Positions 16,889 through 24,580 of a stretch of 37,054 bases of DNA are shown here, one piece after another (the stretch's first letter is position 1; the number at the start of each line of letters is the position of its first letter). The notes beneath the pieces are model-generated. The model was not told the DNA's origin. It did not search any database and was given only the letters and a program-made list of their open reading frames with translations. This DNA comes from Desulfuromonas sp. (GTDB taxonomy: Bacteria > Desulfobacterota > Desulfuromonadia > Desulfuromonadales > BM515). The position numbers and the translations under genes are program-made. The stretch lies in NCBI GenBank assembly GCA_002869635.1, contig PKUF01000080.1, positions 1 to 37,054 on the forward strand. The letters run 5' to 3'.

Positions 16889-16919
16889 AAAAAAGGGTCA
16901 GGTCGTATCGACCTGACCC
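16889..16919 (-). terminator. strong Rho-independent terminator after tRNA-Val
   Basis: An 11-base perfect stem GGGTCAGGTCG/CGACCTGACCC with a three-base loop is followed on the minus strand by TTTTTT. It lies just past the tRNA gene and just before lipB. Confidence 0.95.
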
Positions 16920-16931
16920 GTCTTCGGTTTT

Positions 16932-17006
16932 TGGTGGGCGCAGTAGGGATTGAACCTACGACCCCTGCCGTGTGAAGGCAGTGCTCTCCCACTGAGCTAT
17001 GCGCCC
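16932..17006 (-). tRNA. tRNA-Val (anticodon CAC), CCA encoded
   Basis: A full cloverleaf can be folded. The acceptor stem GGGCGCA/TGCGCCC is followed by discriminator A and an encoded CCA (16934-16932). The D arm contains AGCTCAGTGGGAGAGC. The anticodon stem CTGCC/GGCAG encloses loop TTCACAC, so the anticodon is CAC, reading GUG valine codons. The T arm contains GGTTCAATCC. It is 75 bases including CCA, with no intron. It has its own promoter and terminator. Confidence 0.97.
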
Positions 17007-17022
17007 GTTCATTGAGGTGGCT

Positions 17023-17052
17023 TTTATAGCAAAGTTGTTTTTCGACTGTCAA
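17023..17052 (-). promoter_or_regulatory. sigma70-type promoter of tRNA-Val
   Basis: On the minus strand TTGACA (17052-17047) and TATAAA (17028-17023) are separated by 18 bases, about 17 bases before the mature tRNA 5' end. It lies in the gap between the meaB stop and the tRNA. Confidence 0.85.
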
Positions 17053-17074
17053 TGAGAAAATCGTGTCACTTTCG

Positions 17075-18019
17075 TCACTTCTGGAAATGGAGGGCGACGA
17101 TCTCTTCCACCGCAGAATAGGGGTCCTGCTCGCGGCGGGCAATCGCCTCGATGGTGCGGGCAAGGTTGCCGCTGTCGCTAATCCGCTTGCGTACCTGACG
17201 AAAGAGTTGATCCCGCAAAAGTTCTTCAAAGCGAAGAGCCGATTTATTCTCTTCAAAGTGTTTAAGCTGACCGCTCTCGGCAAGGAAGCGGCGGTGTTCT
17301 TCGATCTTCTCCACCAATTCTTCGATACCCTCCCCCTTCTGGGCGACGGTGCGCATAACGCTGGGCCACCACTCTCCTTCATCGGGGTGGTTCATCTCGA
17401 TCATCGTCGCCAGATCACGCACCGCCCGATCGGCGTCGGGGCGGTCGGCCTTGTTGACGACGAAAACATCACCGATCTCAAGAATCCCCGCCTTGATCGC
17501 CTGAATATCGTCGCCAAGACCCGGCACCATCACCACCAGCGAGGTATGGGCGTTGCGGACGATCTCCACCTCGTCCTGACCGACCCCGACGGTCTCAACG
17601 ATGACCAGATCCCACCCCATGGCATCAAAGACGTTGACCACATCAACCGTCGAGCGGGAGAGACCTCCGAGATGGCCGCGGGTGCCGAGAGAACGGATAA
17701 AGACCCCTTCATCGGTGGCGTGACGATTCATGCGGATGCGGTCGCCGAGGATCGCCCCGCCGGAGAAGGGGCTGGTTGGATCGATGGCGACCACCGCCAC
17801 CCGCTTGCCGCGCTGACGGTATGCCGCAATGATCTTATCGGTCAGGGTCGACTTTCCCGCTCCGGGAGGGCCGGTGATGCCGAGAATGAACGCCTTGCCG
17901 GTATGGGGATAGAGGGCTTTCAGTTCGGGGGTCGCACAGTCGAGGCCGTCGTCGATAAAACGCATCAGCCGGGCTGCCGCCCGCACATCGCCGGCGAGAA
18001 TCCGCTCTGCGAGGGACAT
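17075..18019 (-). CDS. meaB: methylmalonyl-CoA mutase-associated GTPase MeaB
   Basis: 314 residues from ATG 18019, chosen because AAGGAG lies five to six bases upstream; the open frame continues to 18064 without a ribosome site. It is a G3E-type P-loop GTPase with Walker A GPPGAGKST at 50-58, DPTSPFSGGAILGDRIRM, the switch segment IVETVGVGQDEVEI and the guanine specificity motif NKAD. MeaB loads adenosylcobalamin into B12-dependent acyl-CoA mutases and guards them from inactivation. It lies directly downstream of the mutase B12-binding subunit and cobO, which fits that role exactly. The C-terminal dimerisation arm is complete. Confidence 0.95.
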   Translation of the reverse strand: MSLAERILAGDVRAAARLMRFIDDGLDCATPELKALYPHTGKAFILGITGPPGAGKSTLTDKIIAAYRQRGKRVAVVAIDPTSPFSGGAILGDRIRMNRHATDEGVFIRSLGTRGHLGGLSRSTVDVVNVFDAMGWDLVIVETVGVGQDEVEIVRNAHTSLVVMVPGLGDDIQAIKAGILEIGDVFVVNKADRPDADRAVRDLATMIEMNHPDEGEWWPSVMRTVAQKGEGIEELVEKIEEHRRFLAESGQLKHFEENKSALRFEELLRDQLFRQVRKRISDSGNLARTIEAIARREQDPYSAVEEIVALHFQK

Positions 18020-18104
18020 ATCCACTCCTTGCATGGGGATGGGGCAAAACGACAAACGGGGCACGACGTATCGTGCCCCGCTCTGTTCGCATCAGGGGGT
18101 CGGA

Positions 18105-18509
18105 TCAGGCCAGCGGCTTGATGTTGGCACGAACCCAGGTGATGATATCTTCGGTGCTGGTCCCTGGGGTGAAGATCTCCTTGGCGCCAGCCGCTTTGAG
18201 GCCGGGGATGTCATCCTCGGGGATGATCCCGCCGCCGAAGACCGGAACCTCAGCGGCTCCCTTCTCCTTGAGCAGATCGATGACCTTGGGAAAGAGGGTG
18301 TTATGGGCACCGGAGAGGATCGACAGGCTCACAGCATCGACATCTTCCTGCAAGGCCGTCGTGACGATCTGCTCTGGGGTCTGACGCAGACCGGTGTAGA
18401 TAACCTCAAACCCGGCATCGCGAAAGGCACGGGCAACGATCTTGGCGCCGCGGTCATGACCATCAAGGCCGGGCTTGGCGACCAGCAATCTCAGTTTTCG
18501 TTCACTCAT
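18105..18509 (-). CDS. B12-binding small subunit of an acyl-CoA mutase (methylmalonyl-CoA mutase type)
   Basis: 134 residues from ATG 18509 with AAGGAG six bases upstream. It is a stand-alone cobalamin-binding domain with the D-x-H-x-x-G motif at 16-21 (DGHDRG), in which H18 replaces the lower axial ligand of cobalamin, followed by SILSGAH and [10 protein letters not shown], which line the nucleotide-tail pocket. In split mutases this small subunit pairs with a separate substrate-binding large subunit, which is not in the window. The neighbours cobO and meaB supply and load adenosylcobalamin. The exact mutase (methylmalonyl-, ethylmalonyl- or isobutyryl-CoA) cannot be decided from this subunit alone. 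Confidence 0.92.
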   Translation of the reverse strand: MSERKLRLLVAKPGLDGHDRGAKIVARAFRDAGFEVIYTGLRQTPEQIVTTALQEDVDAVSLSILSGAHNTLFPKVIDLLKEKGAAEVPVFGGGIIPEDDIPGLKAAGAKEIFTPGTSTEDIITWVRANIKPLA

Positions 18510-18552
18510 GGTTGACTCCTTATGACGAAAAGAGTGTCGTGAAGGGGGTTCC

Positions 18553-19095
18553 TTACGACTCGATTCCTTGGCGGGCAGGTTGCCCGGAATTGTAATAGTG
18601 TTTGACCTCACGCATCTCGGTGACGAGATCAGCGAGTTCAATGATCTCAGGATGGGCTCCCCGGCCGGTCATCACCAGTTCGGTGTGGGGGGCTTTGGCT
18701 TTGATCAAGGCTTTGACGTCATCGACCGGAACGAGACCAAAGTCGACAGCGCAGTTGAGTTCATCCAGGACGACCAGATCATAATCACCACCGGTGACCA
18801 GCTCTTGCGCCCGCTCAAAGGCGGCCTGCGCCATCGCTGCATCAACCGGATCGGGGTTCTCTTTCGAGACGAAGGTGTCACGTCCGACCTGTTCAATGGT
18901 CAGATCAAGGGAGATCTGGGCCGCCGCCTCAAGCTCACCGTAGACGGTCTGTCCTTTCATGAACTGCATGACATAGACCCGCATCCCGTGACCACTGGCG
19001 CGAAAGGCGAGACCAAGCGAAGCGGTGGTTTTCCCTTTACCGTTGCCGGTGTAGATCTGAACCAAACCCTTTTTAAGGCGCAGTGGTGAACTCAT
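18553..19095 (-). CDS. cobO: cob(I)yrinic acid a,c-diamide adenosyltransferase, CobA/CobO type
   Basis: 180 residues. The P-loop GNGKGKTT at 17-24 and the [11 protein letters not shown] start are diagnostic of the CobA/CobO/BtuR family, which adenosylates the cobalt of corrinoids using ATP. The Walker B-like LVVLDELN and the [21 protein letters not shown] stretch are also typical. It overlaps the upstream thioesterase gene by four bases (ATGA) and lies 43 bases before the mutase small subunit, so the operon makes the coenzyme, the coenzyme-binding subunit and the loading GTPase together. No cobalamin riboswitch is evident upstream. Confidence 0.95.
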   Translation of the reverse strand: MSSPLRLKKGLVQIYTGNGKGKTTASLGLAFRASGHGMRVYVMQFMKGQTVYGELEAAAQISLDLTIEQVGRDTFVSKENPDPVDAAMAQAAFERAQELVTGGDYDLVVLDELNCAVDFGLVPVDDVKALIKAKAPHTELVMTGRGAHPEIIELADLVTEMREVKHYYNSGQPARQGIES

Positions 19096-19502
19096 TCTCC
19101 CTCCTTCCCGGCATCAAGCAGGGCGACAATATCCGCCGGAAGGCTTGTTGGCTTACGCTCCGAACCAAGGACCACGTGCAGGGTGCGCCCCTCGGCGAGA
19201 AGTTCCCCTTTTTGATTGCGGGCGCGATAACGAAATTCAAGCAGGTAATTCTTTGCCCGTTCCAGCGTCGTTTCGACCGTTACACGATCTTCATAAAAAG
19301 CTGGGGCGCGATATTTGAGCTCGGCTTCAGCGACAACGACGATGTAACCGAGCTCCTCCATGCGGCTGTAGGGGAACTGCTTTTGCCGCAGGTACTCAGA
19401 GCGCCCCTCCTCAAACCAGATCAGATAGCTGCTGTGGTGGGCGATCCCCTGAGCATCGGTCTCAGCATAGCGGACGGTCAGGGTAAAGCTTACGGTCGCC
19501 AT
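19092..19502 (-). CDS. acyl-CoA thioesterase, YbgC/4HBT hot-dog fold
   Basis: 136 residues. The single hot-dog domain has the ETDAQGIAHHSSYLIWFEEGR segment, in which D16 and the following GIAHH region form the catalytic site of the 4-hydroxybenzoyl-CoA/YbgC group. It cleaves acyl-CoA thioesters in the cytosol; chain preference is unknown. It is the first gene of the thioesterase-cobO-mutase subunit-meaB operon and may relieve CoA trapping when acyl-CoA intermediates build up, which is inference from neighbours. AGAGGA lies six bases before the ATG. The terminator of the leader ends about ten bases upstream of the start. Confidence 0.9.
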   Translation of the reverse strand: MATVSFTLTVRYAETDAQGIAHHSSYLIWFEEGRSEYLRQKQFPYSRMEELGYIVVVAEAELKYRAPAFYEDRVTVETTLERAKNYLLEFRYRARNQKGELLAEGRTLHVVLGSERKPTSLPADIVALLDAGKEGE

Positions 19503-19511
19503 CGCTATCCT

Positions 19512-19592
19512 CTAAAAAACAAAGGGCGCCGCCGAACCGTAAAAACGATTCGGGGCGCTCTGTCTGTAAAATGGTAGTTGAGAACGGGGCAT
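19512..19592 (-). CDS. possible 26-codon leader peptide across the terminator hairpin
   Basis: A short frame starts at ATG 19592 and ends with TAG at 19514-19512, inside the T-tract of the terminator and ten bases before the thioesterase ATG. An AGTGGA lies five bases upstream as a weak ribosome site. Ribosomes reading it would cover the hairpin. The encoded peptide (MPRSQLPFYRQSAPNR...) is not enriched for one amino acid, as classical attenuators are, so this is a speculative call. Confidence 0.25.
   Translation of the reverse strand: MPRSQLPFYRQSAPNRFYGSAAPFVF
19514..19558 (-). terminator. terminator between apgM and the thioesterase operon
   Basis: The stem GCGCC-CCGAATCG paired with CGGTTCGG-C-GGCGC (19526-19558) surrounds a TTTTTA loop and is followed on the minus strand by TTTGTTTTTT. 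It could end the mutS-apgM operon transcript. It also lies downstream of the promoter at 19635-19663, so it would act on that transcript as an attenuator. Confidence 0.85.
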
Positions 19593-19597
19593 CGATC

Positions 19598-19607
19598 CAC
19601 TTAAGTG
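19598..19607. promoter_or_regulatory. ten-base palindrome CACTTAAGTG in the leader
   Basis: A perfect palindrome lies about 20 bases downstream of the predicted start of the transcript from the 19635-19663 promoter. Its position fits an operator, but it is short enough to occur by chance. Confidence 0.25.
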
Positions 19608-19634
19608 AAACTAAAAGGAATTTAGCAGGCCGAA

Positions 19635-19663
19635 AATATAGCAACGGCCCGCTGGAGTGTCAA
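19635..19663 (-). promoter_or_regulatory. near-consensus sigma70 promoter for the thioesterase-cobO-meaB operon
   Basis: On the minus strand TTGACA (19663-19658) and TATATT (19640-19635) are separated by exactly 17 bases, one mismatch from full consensus. The expected start is near 19628, giving a leader of about 115 bases up to the terminator's T-tract. Confidence 0.85.
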
Positions 19664-19702
19664 GACACTTCACAGCCCCATAACAATTTTTGATTATGTT
19701 GT

Positions 19703-20911
19703 TTACCGGGTCAACAGGCGCTCCATCAGCAGATGCCCCGGGTCGATAACGTTCCCCCCCTGTCGGCTTTGAAATTCATCATAGCCGGAAACTGACGATG
19801 TTGGGCTAAAAGCTCCTTGGGAATCAAAGAGAATATAGGGGACGGGGTCGGAAGTGTGGGTCATCTTCTTGACCGGGGTCGGGTGGTCGGGAAGGACAAG
19901 TACACGGTACTCGTCACCACTGGACGCAAGCCCATCGAGAACGGTACCAACCACTTTGGCGTCGAAATCTTCGATTGCCCGCACCTTATCATCGACATTG
20001 CCCCCGTGAGCCGCCTCATCAGGTGCCTCGACGTGGAGATAGACGAAGTTGTCTTTCGTAAGAGCTGCGAGGGCCGCTTCGGCTTTGCCGTGATAGTTGG
20101 TATCGAGATATCCAGTGGCACCGGGGACGTTGATCACTTCAAGGCCTGCATAGATACCGATCCCTTTGATCAGATCGACGGCTGAAATCACGGCGCCACG
20201 AATACCAAAACGCTCCGTAAGCGGCGTCATGCTCGGCTTACGTCCATGACCCCACATCCAGATGGAGTTGGCAGTTAATTCTCCCCGTTCGGCGCGGCGA
20301 CGGTTGACAGCGTGGGTATTAAAGAGAAGCTGCGAAGAGGTCATTAAATCGATCAGAACATCCGCCCCCTCGCCTTTCGGCATATGGCCTTCGACACTCT
20401 GCTGTGTCAAATCGTGTGGCGGGGTAAAGCGCAGCTTGTCCTTCCCCCCCTTCCAGACCATGAGGTGGCGGTAGGAGACCCCGGGATAAAAACGGAAGTC
20501 AGCGCCGCCGAACTCCTCCTGCAAGGAGTCGATCAACTCTTTCGCCTCGGCGGTGGAGATGTGGCCGGCCGAGAAATCCTCCATGTAGAGTTTGCCGTAG
20601 TGAGGCGTGAGATGAACAAGGTTGACGCGAAAGGCGACATCGTCAGGGGCAAGCTCGACCCCCATGCTCGCTGCCTCGAGAGGGGAGCGACCGGTGTAGC
20701 AATCGGCCGGGTCGTAACCAAAGACGGAGAGATTCGCAACATCGCTACCCGGGTGATACCCTTGGGGGACCGTGTGAGCTATTCCGGTCTCGCCACAGCA
20801 GGCAAGAGCATCCATACGGGGGGTTTTAGCCGCTTGCAGCGGCGTCTTGCCGGAGAGCTCCTCAAGGGGCTCGTCGGCCATGCCATCGCCAAGAAGAACA
20901 ATATATTTCAT
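19703..20911 (-). CDS. apgM: cofactor-independent phosphoglycerate mutase, archaeal ApgM type
   Basis: 402 residues from ATG 20911, with GAGG five bases upstream; an upstream in-frame ATG at 20950 lacks a ribosome site. It belongs to the alkaline-phosphatase superfamily enzymes that interconvert 3- and 2-phosphoglycerate using bound metal. The N-terminal metal motif LLGDGMAD, the phospho-acceptor serine region HPGSDVANLSVFGYD, TGRSPLEAASMG, and the C-terminal metal cluster (APDEAAHGGNVDDK, LPDHPTPV, HTSDPVPY) are all present. This is the archaeal/deltaproteobacterial type, unlike E. coli GpmM (about 510 residues). It is the last gene of the mutS-apgM run. It can also be confused with homoserine kinase-like ThrH/DeoB relatives, but the length and motifs fit ApgM. 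Confidence 0.93.
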   Translation of the reverse strand: MKYIVLLGDGMADEPLEELSGKTPLQAAKTPRMDALACCGETGIAHTVPQGYHPGSDVANLSVFGYDPADCYTGRSPLEAASMGVELAPDDVAFRVNLVHLTPHYGKLYMEDFSAGHISTAEAKELIDSLQEEFGGADFRFYPGVSYRHLMVWKGGKDKLRFTPPHDLTQQSVEGHMPKGEGADVLIDLMTSSQLLFNTHAVNRRRAERGELTANSIWMWGHGRKPSMTPLTERFGIRGAVISAVDLIKGIGIYAGLEVINVPGATGYLDTNYHGKAEAALAALTKDNFVYLHVEAPDEAAHGGNVDDKVRAIEDFDAKVVGTVLDGLASSGDEYRVLVLPDHPTPVKKMTHTSDPVPYILFDSQGAFSPTSSVSGYDEFQSRQGGNVIDPGHLLMERLLTR

Positions 20912-20970
20912 GCATGCCTCAAAATGGGGCTCGACCAATGGCCGAACCAAATGGTTGATTACAACGACAT

Positions 20971-21873
20971 TTAGCCGCGAGGATGAAATTTTTCGTGAAC
21001 CTGACGCAGCCGTTCACGGGTAACGTGGGTGTAAATCTGCGTCGTCGAGATATCGGCGTGACCAAGCATGGTCTGGACCGCCCTGAGATCGGCCCCGTTT
21101 TCAAGCAGGTGAGTGGCAAACGAATGACGCAGAGTGTGGGGAGAGATGTTCTTGAGAATCCCCGCCTCCTGCGCCCGCCGCTTCATCATCTTCCAGAACC
21201 CCTGACGTGTCAATCCCCCGCCGCGACGATTGAGAAAGAGAAACGGGGTCTCTTTCTCACCGGCAAGGCGAGCGCGACTCCCCTCAAGGTAAGTTTGTAC
21301 AGAGGTGACCGCCTCTTCCCCCATCGGAACCAGGCGCTGCTTGGCCCTTTTCCCAAACGCCCGTAGACAGCCGAGGCGCAGCTCAAGATCCCCGAGCTTC
21401 AAACCGATCAGTTCTGAAACGCGAAGGCCAGTGGCGTAGAGGAGCTCTAGCATCGCACGATCACGAACATCTAGTGGATCGCGCCCCTGCGGCGACTGCA
21501 AAAGCCGCTCGACCTCGGCAGGGCTCAAGGTGGTCGGCAACGACCTGAGGCTGCGAGGCGCTTCAATACGAGACGCAGGATTGGCCGTACTGAGGTTCTC
21601 GAGCAAAAGGAAACGATGAAACATCCGTAAGGAGACAAGAACGCGGGCCCGGCTGCGTGGCGCAAGCCCCTCTTTTTTCAGTTGGGCCAAAAAACGCAAC
21701 AGGTGATTAGGAGTCACTGCATTAATGTCATCAACCTTCTCGCCTGCCAGCGCTGAGAGGTAGCGATTCAGATCACGGCTGTAGGCCTCAAGTGTATTTT
21801 CAGAAAGCCCCCGCTCAACCACCAGGTGGCTGAGAAAATGGTCGAGAAGGCTTAAAAGAGCCTCGCCGCTCAT
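20971..21873 (-). CDS. xerD: tyrosine recombinase XerD
   Basis: A 300-residue site-specific recombinase that, with XerC, resolves chromosome dimers at dif. The N-terminal SAM-like DNA-binding domain (about 1-90) begins with a HLVVERGLSENTLEAYSRDL stretch typical of XerD. The catalytic residues are visible: Arg in ATGLRVSEL, Lys in the beta hairpin (GKRAKQRLVPMG), His and Arg in HTLRHSFATHLLENGAD, His in LGHADISTTQIYTH, and Tyr in the same segment. No attachment sites, excisionase or cargo lie nearby, and it sits in a housekeeping operon, so it is the chromosomal Xer protein and not an integrase of a mobile element. It overlaps the end of glnD by ATGA. Confidence 0.95.
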   Translation of the reverse strand: MSGEALLSLLDHFLSHLVVERGLSENTLEAYSRDLNRYLSALAGEKVDDINAVTPNHLLRFLAQLKKEGLAPRSRARVLVSLRMFHRFLLLENLSTANPASRIEAPRSLRSLPTTLSPAEVERLLQSPQGRDPLDVRDRAMLELLYATGLRVSELIGLKLGDLELRLGCLRAFGKRAKQRLVPMGEEAVTSVQTYLEGSRARLAGEKETPFLFLNRRGGGLTRQGFWKMMKRRAQEAGILKNISPHTLRHSFATHLLENGADLRAVQTMLGHADISTTQIYTHVTRERLRQVHEKFHPRG

Positions 21874-24578
21874 TTCTCACTGTCGTCCGCACTCAAGGCG
21901 GCAAGCAACTCGGCTTTGATCTGTTCAATCTGCTCGACGTCCTGAATCTTCTGGCCAAAAATATCTTGGACGTAGAAGGTATCAGCAGCCTGATCGACCT
22001 TGGTACTGATCCGTGAAACGCCGATATAAAGACCAAGATTGAGCAGGGTTTTGCAAATACGATAGAGCAACCCCACCGTGTCGTGGGCGTAGATGTCGAT
22101 AACTGAGTATTCGCTGGAGACTTCGTTGTCGATTTCGACACGATTGGGGAAGCGGGGCAACGGACGCTCAACCATAAAGCTTGGACGTTCACGCTTTTCG
22201 ACCAAAGTATCAACCCGGACCCGCCCTTCGATCACAGCAATCAGGTCGTTTTCGATGCGTTGCCATTTATCACTGTCGGTGATCAGTTCCCCCCCACCAC
22301 TGCGAACCTGAAGGATATCGAGGGCGACACCGTTGTTCATGGTATGGATCTGGGCCCCGAGAATATTGACACCATGGGCTGTCATTACACCGGCGATCAA
22401 GGTGAAGAGGCCTGGCATATCAAGGGTGCTCAGCATAAGCTCGGTGTAGCCCCAATCGGGGTCTTGCGTCACCTTCATTGCCAAAGGGGATTCACCACGT
22501 CCGAGGACAACCCGCAGCTGACGAGCAATCTCGGCAGAGCGATAGGAAAGAATGTAACGGGTCGAGGAGTGGCGCAAGACTTCGCGAACCAGTTTATTCC
22601 CGAAATCCTCTTCAAGCAGACCAACCACCTTGCGTTTGCGATTGCGGACTTTTTCGGAACGCTTCTCGGCACTGAAGTTCCCCCGCTCAAGCACCTCATA
22701 GGTCTTTTCGTACAACTCTCCGAGAAGGCGCCCCTTCCACTCGGACCAGACATCGGGACCGACCGCCTTGATGTCGGCGAAGGTGAGAAGGTAAAGCATG
22801 TGCAAATTCTCACTCATCTGCATGGTTTGGGCAAACTGGGAGATCAACCGATCGTCATGCAGATCGCGGCGCTGGGAGATGTGGGCCATCTGCAGATGAT
22901 TGCGCACGAGGAACTCAAGGCGCTGGCTGTCTTCACGGCGCAGACCAAGACGACGAGCAATGGTGGGGATCATATCCGCCCCCTTGTTGCTGTGATCTTT
23001 CCCTTCCCCTTTACCGATATCGTGAAAAAGAACCGCCAGGAGAAGCAGTTCCGGCTTCTCGATATTGTTGGCAACCTGGGTCAGAAGCGGCTTTTTTTCG
23101 CGATAGTCGCCCCGCCAGAGCTTGGCGATCTCCTCCATGGCAAAGAGAGTATGGGTATCAACGGTATAGACATGGTAGGCGTCGTGCTGCACCTTACAGT
23201 AGATCCGTCCAAATTCAGGGATGAAGTGATTCAGAAATTGCAGGTGGTGCATATCGCGCAGGACTTCCCCCTGTCCGCGGGGGTTGCGCAAAATATCGAG
23301 GAATCCCTCACTCATGATTTTGGAACGACGTACCTTGTCGTTGATACGATGCAAATTGTCGCGGATCAGTCCCTTGATATCAATGCTGAGTTCAACCCCG
23401 TGTCGCTGGGCAAGAAGAAAAGCTGTCATCATCTGGGCGGGCTCACTCTCGAAGAGCTTGCGCTCCGTCACCCTCAATTCACCACGAAAGACATAGAAAT
23501 TATCGTCAATCGCCCGGCGGGTAAGATAACCGATGAATTTCTTGGTCGGTGCCTCTTGTTGCATCACTTTGTTGATCATGATCGAGGCGAGATGCTCTAC
23601 CACCGTGGCATGGGCATAGTAGTCCTGCATGAACTGCTCGACCGCCGGCGCCCGCCGGTTGTCACGATAGCCAAGAAAATGAGCGATCTTTTCTTGCTGG
23701 TCAAAATTGATCTGATCGTTTTTACGCGGGGAGAGATAATGCAGTTCATTACGGATACGCCAGAGGTAATCAAGGGCATCTTCATACGACTTTGCCTCGC
23801 GCTCAAAAAGGACCCCCTTCATCACCAGTTCACGCAATGAGCGGGCTTTGAATTTGACCTGATTGACCCAGAGAGCGGTATGCAGGTCGCGCAACCCCCC
23901 TTCCCCCTCCTTGATATTCGGCTCAAGCATATAGACGGTTGAACCGTACTTACTCAATCGGCGTTCGTTTTCACTGATCTTCTTCTGGATGAAGCTTCGG
24001 GTGTTACGGCCCAGAATTGCGGTCATCACCGAACGTTCGAACTCTGTATACATCGTCTCATCGCCGATGAGAAAACGTGAGTCAATCAGGGCCGTTCGCG
24101 CGGTGATATCTTTATCCGCCATATCGAGACAATCTTTGGTCGAGCGGACACTGTAACCGACATCAAAGCCGAGATCCCACAGAAGGTAGAGCATCCGCTC
24201 CGAAACCTGCTGAGCAAAAGCGCCATCTCGCCCTCCCGAATAGAAGAGGATATCAACATCAGAGTAAGGGTTGAGTTCCCCACGACCGTAACCACCAATT
24301 GCGATCAGGGAGCAGGTCCCAGAAAGGCTGTTTCCCATATCGACCGAGACGCTGTGGTAGAGGTTCCTCAGTAGCGTATCGGTCAGAGATGTCAGGCTTC
24401 CGACAGTGAGACGACCGCTGCTTCCGGCAACGTGACGTTCCTTGATCCGTTCACGATGATGCGCCAGAAACGCTTTGGAAGAGGAGAGGAGCTGGTTGCG
24501 GCGCTCATCATAGGGGATATTCGGGTCGGTAAGGAGCTCGGGCGAGAAGAACGGCTTCTGATTCTTGTCAGTCGTCAC
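21870..24578 (-). CDS. glnD: [protein-PII] uridylyltransferase/uridylyl-removing enzyme GlnD
   Basis: A 902-residue bifunctional nitrogen sensor that uridylylates PII at low glutamine and removes UMP at high glutamine. The nucleotidyltransferase motif GGYGRGELNPYSDVDILF lies at 95-112. It is followed by a helical GlnD region, an HD phosphohydrolase domain (LFHDIGKGEGKDHSNKG) for the removal reaction, and two C-terminal ACT domains (TLDMPGLFTLIAG and AHDTVGLLYRICKTLL), which bind glutamine. All activity motifs are intact. It overlaps xerD by four bases and follows the amidase gene by two bases. The PII gene itself is not in the window. Confidence 0.97.
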   Translation of the reverse strand: MTTDKNQKPFFSPELLTDPNIPYDERRNQLLSSSKAFLAHHRERIKERHVAGSSGRLTVGSLTSLTDTLLRNLYHSVSVDMGNSLSGTCSLIAIGGYGRGELNPYSDVDILFYSGGRDGAFAQQVSERMLYLLWDLGFDVGYSVRSTKDCLDMADKDITARTALIDSRFLIGDETMYTEFERSVMTAILGRNTRSFIQKKISENERRLSKYGSTVYMLEPNIKEGEGGLRDLHTALWVNQVKFKARSLRELVMKGVLFEREAKSYEDALDYLWRIRNELHYLSPRKNDQINFDQQEKIAHFLGYRDNRRAPAVEQFMQDYYAHATVVEHLASIMINKVMQQEAPTKKFIGYLTRRAIDDNFYVFRGELRVTERKLFESEPAQMMTAFLLAQRHGVELSIDIKGLIRDNLHRINDKVRRSKIMSEGFLDILRNPRGQGEVLRDMHHLQFLNHFIPEFGRIYCKVQHDAYHVYTVDTHTLFAMEEIAKLWRGDYREKKPLLTQVANNIEKPELLLLAVLFHDIGKGEGKDHSNKGADMIPTIARRLGLRREDSQRLEFLVRNHLQMAHISQRRDLHDDRLISQFAQTMQMSENLHMLYLLTFADIKAVGPDVWSEWKGRLLGELYEKTYEVLERGNFSAEKRSEKVRNRKRKVVGLLEEDFGNKLVREVLRHSSTRYILSYRSAEIARQLRVVLGRGESPLAMKVTQDPDWGYTELMLSTLDMPGLFTLIAGVMTAHGVNILGAQIHTMNNGVALDILQVRSGGGELITDSDKWQRIENDLIAVIEGRVRVDTLVEKRERPSFMVERPLPRFPNRVEIDNEVSSEYSVIDIYAHDTVGLLYRICKTLLNLGLYIGVSRISTKVDQAADTFYVQDIFGQKIQDVEQIEQIKAELLAALSADDSEK

Positions 24579-24580
24579 GG

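Noticed and set aside
16932-17006. tRNA-Val as an integration site
   Set aside because: No duplicated tRNA 3' end and no integrase next to it were seen.
17063-18121. 352-codon plus-strand frame opposite meaB
   Set aside because: Antisense to meaB, which has an intact P-loop, ribosome site and neighbours that explain it.
19503-19663. Cobalamin riboswitch before the cobO cluster
   Set aside because: The leader is only about 115 bases and shows no B12-box-like element by eye; an ordinary terminator explains the hairpin.
20971-21873. Possible mobile-element integrase
   Set aside because: The recombinase is a standard-length XerD overlapping glnD in a housekeeping operon, with no attachment repeats or cargo nearby.
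22260-23840. 526-codon open frame on the plus strand opposite glnD
   Set aside because: It lies wholly antisense to an intact glnD, has no recognisable domain and no ribosome site of note; codon bias of glnD explains its openness.
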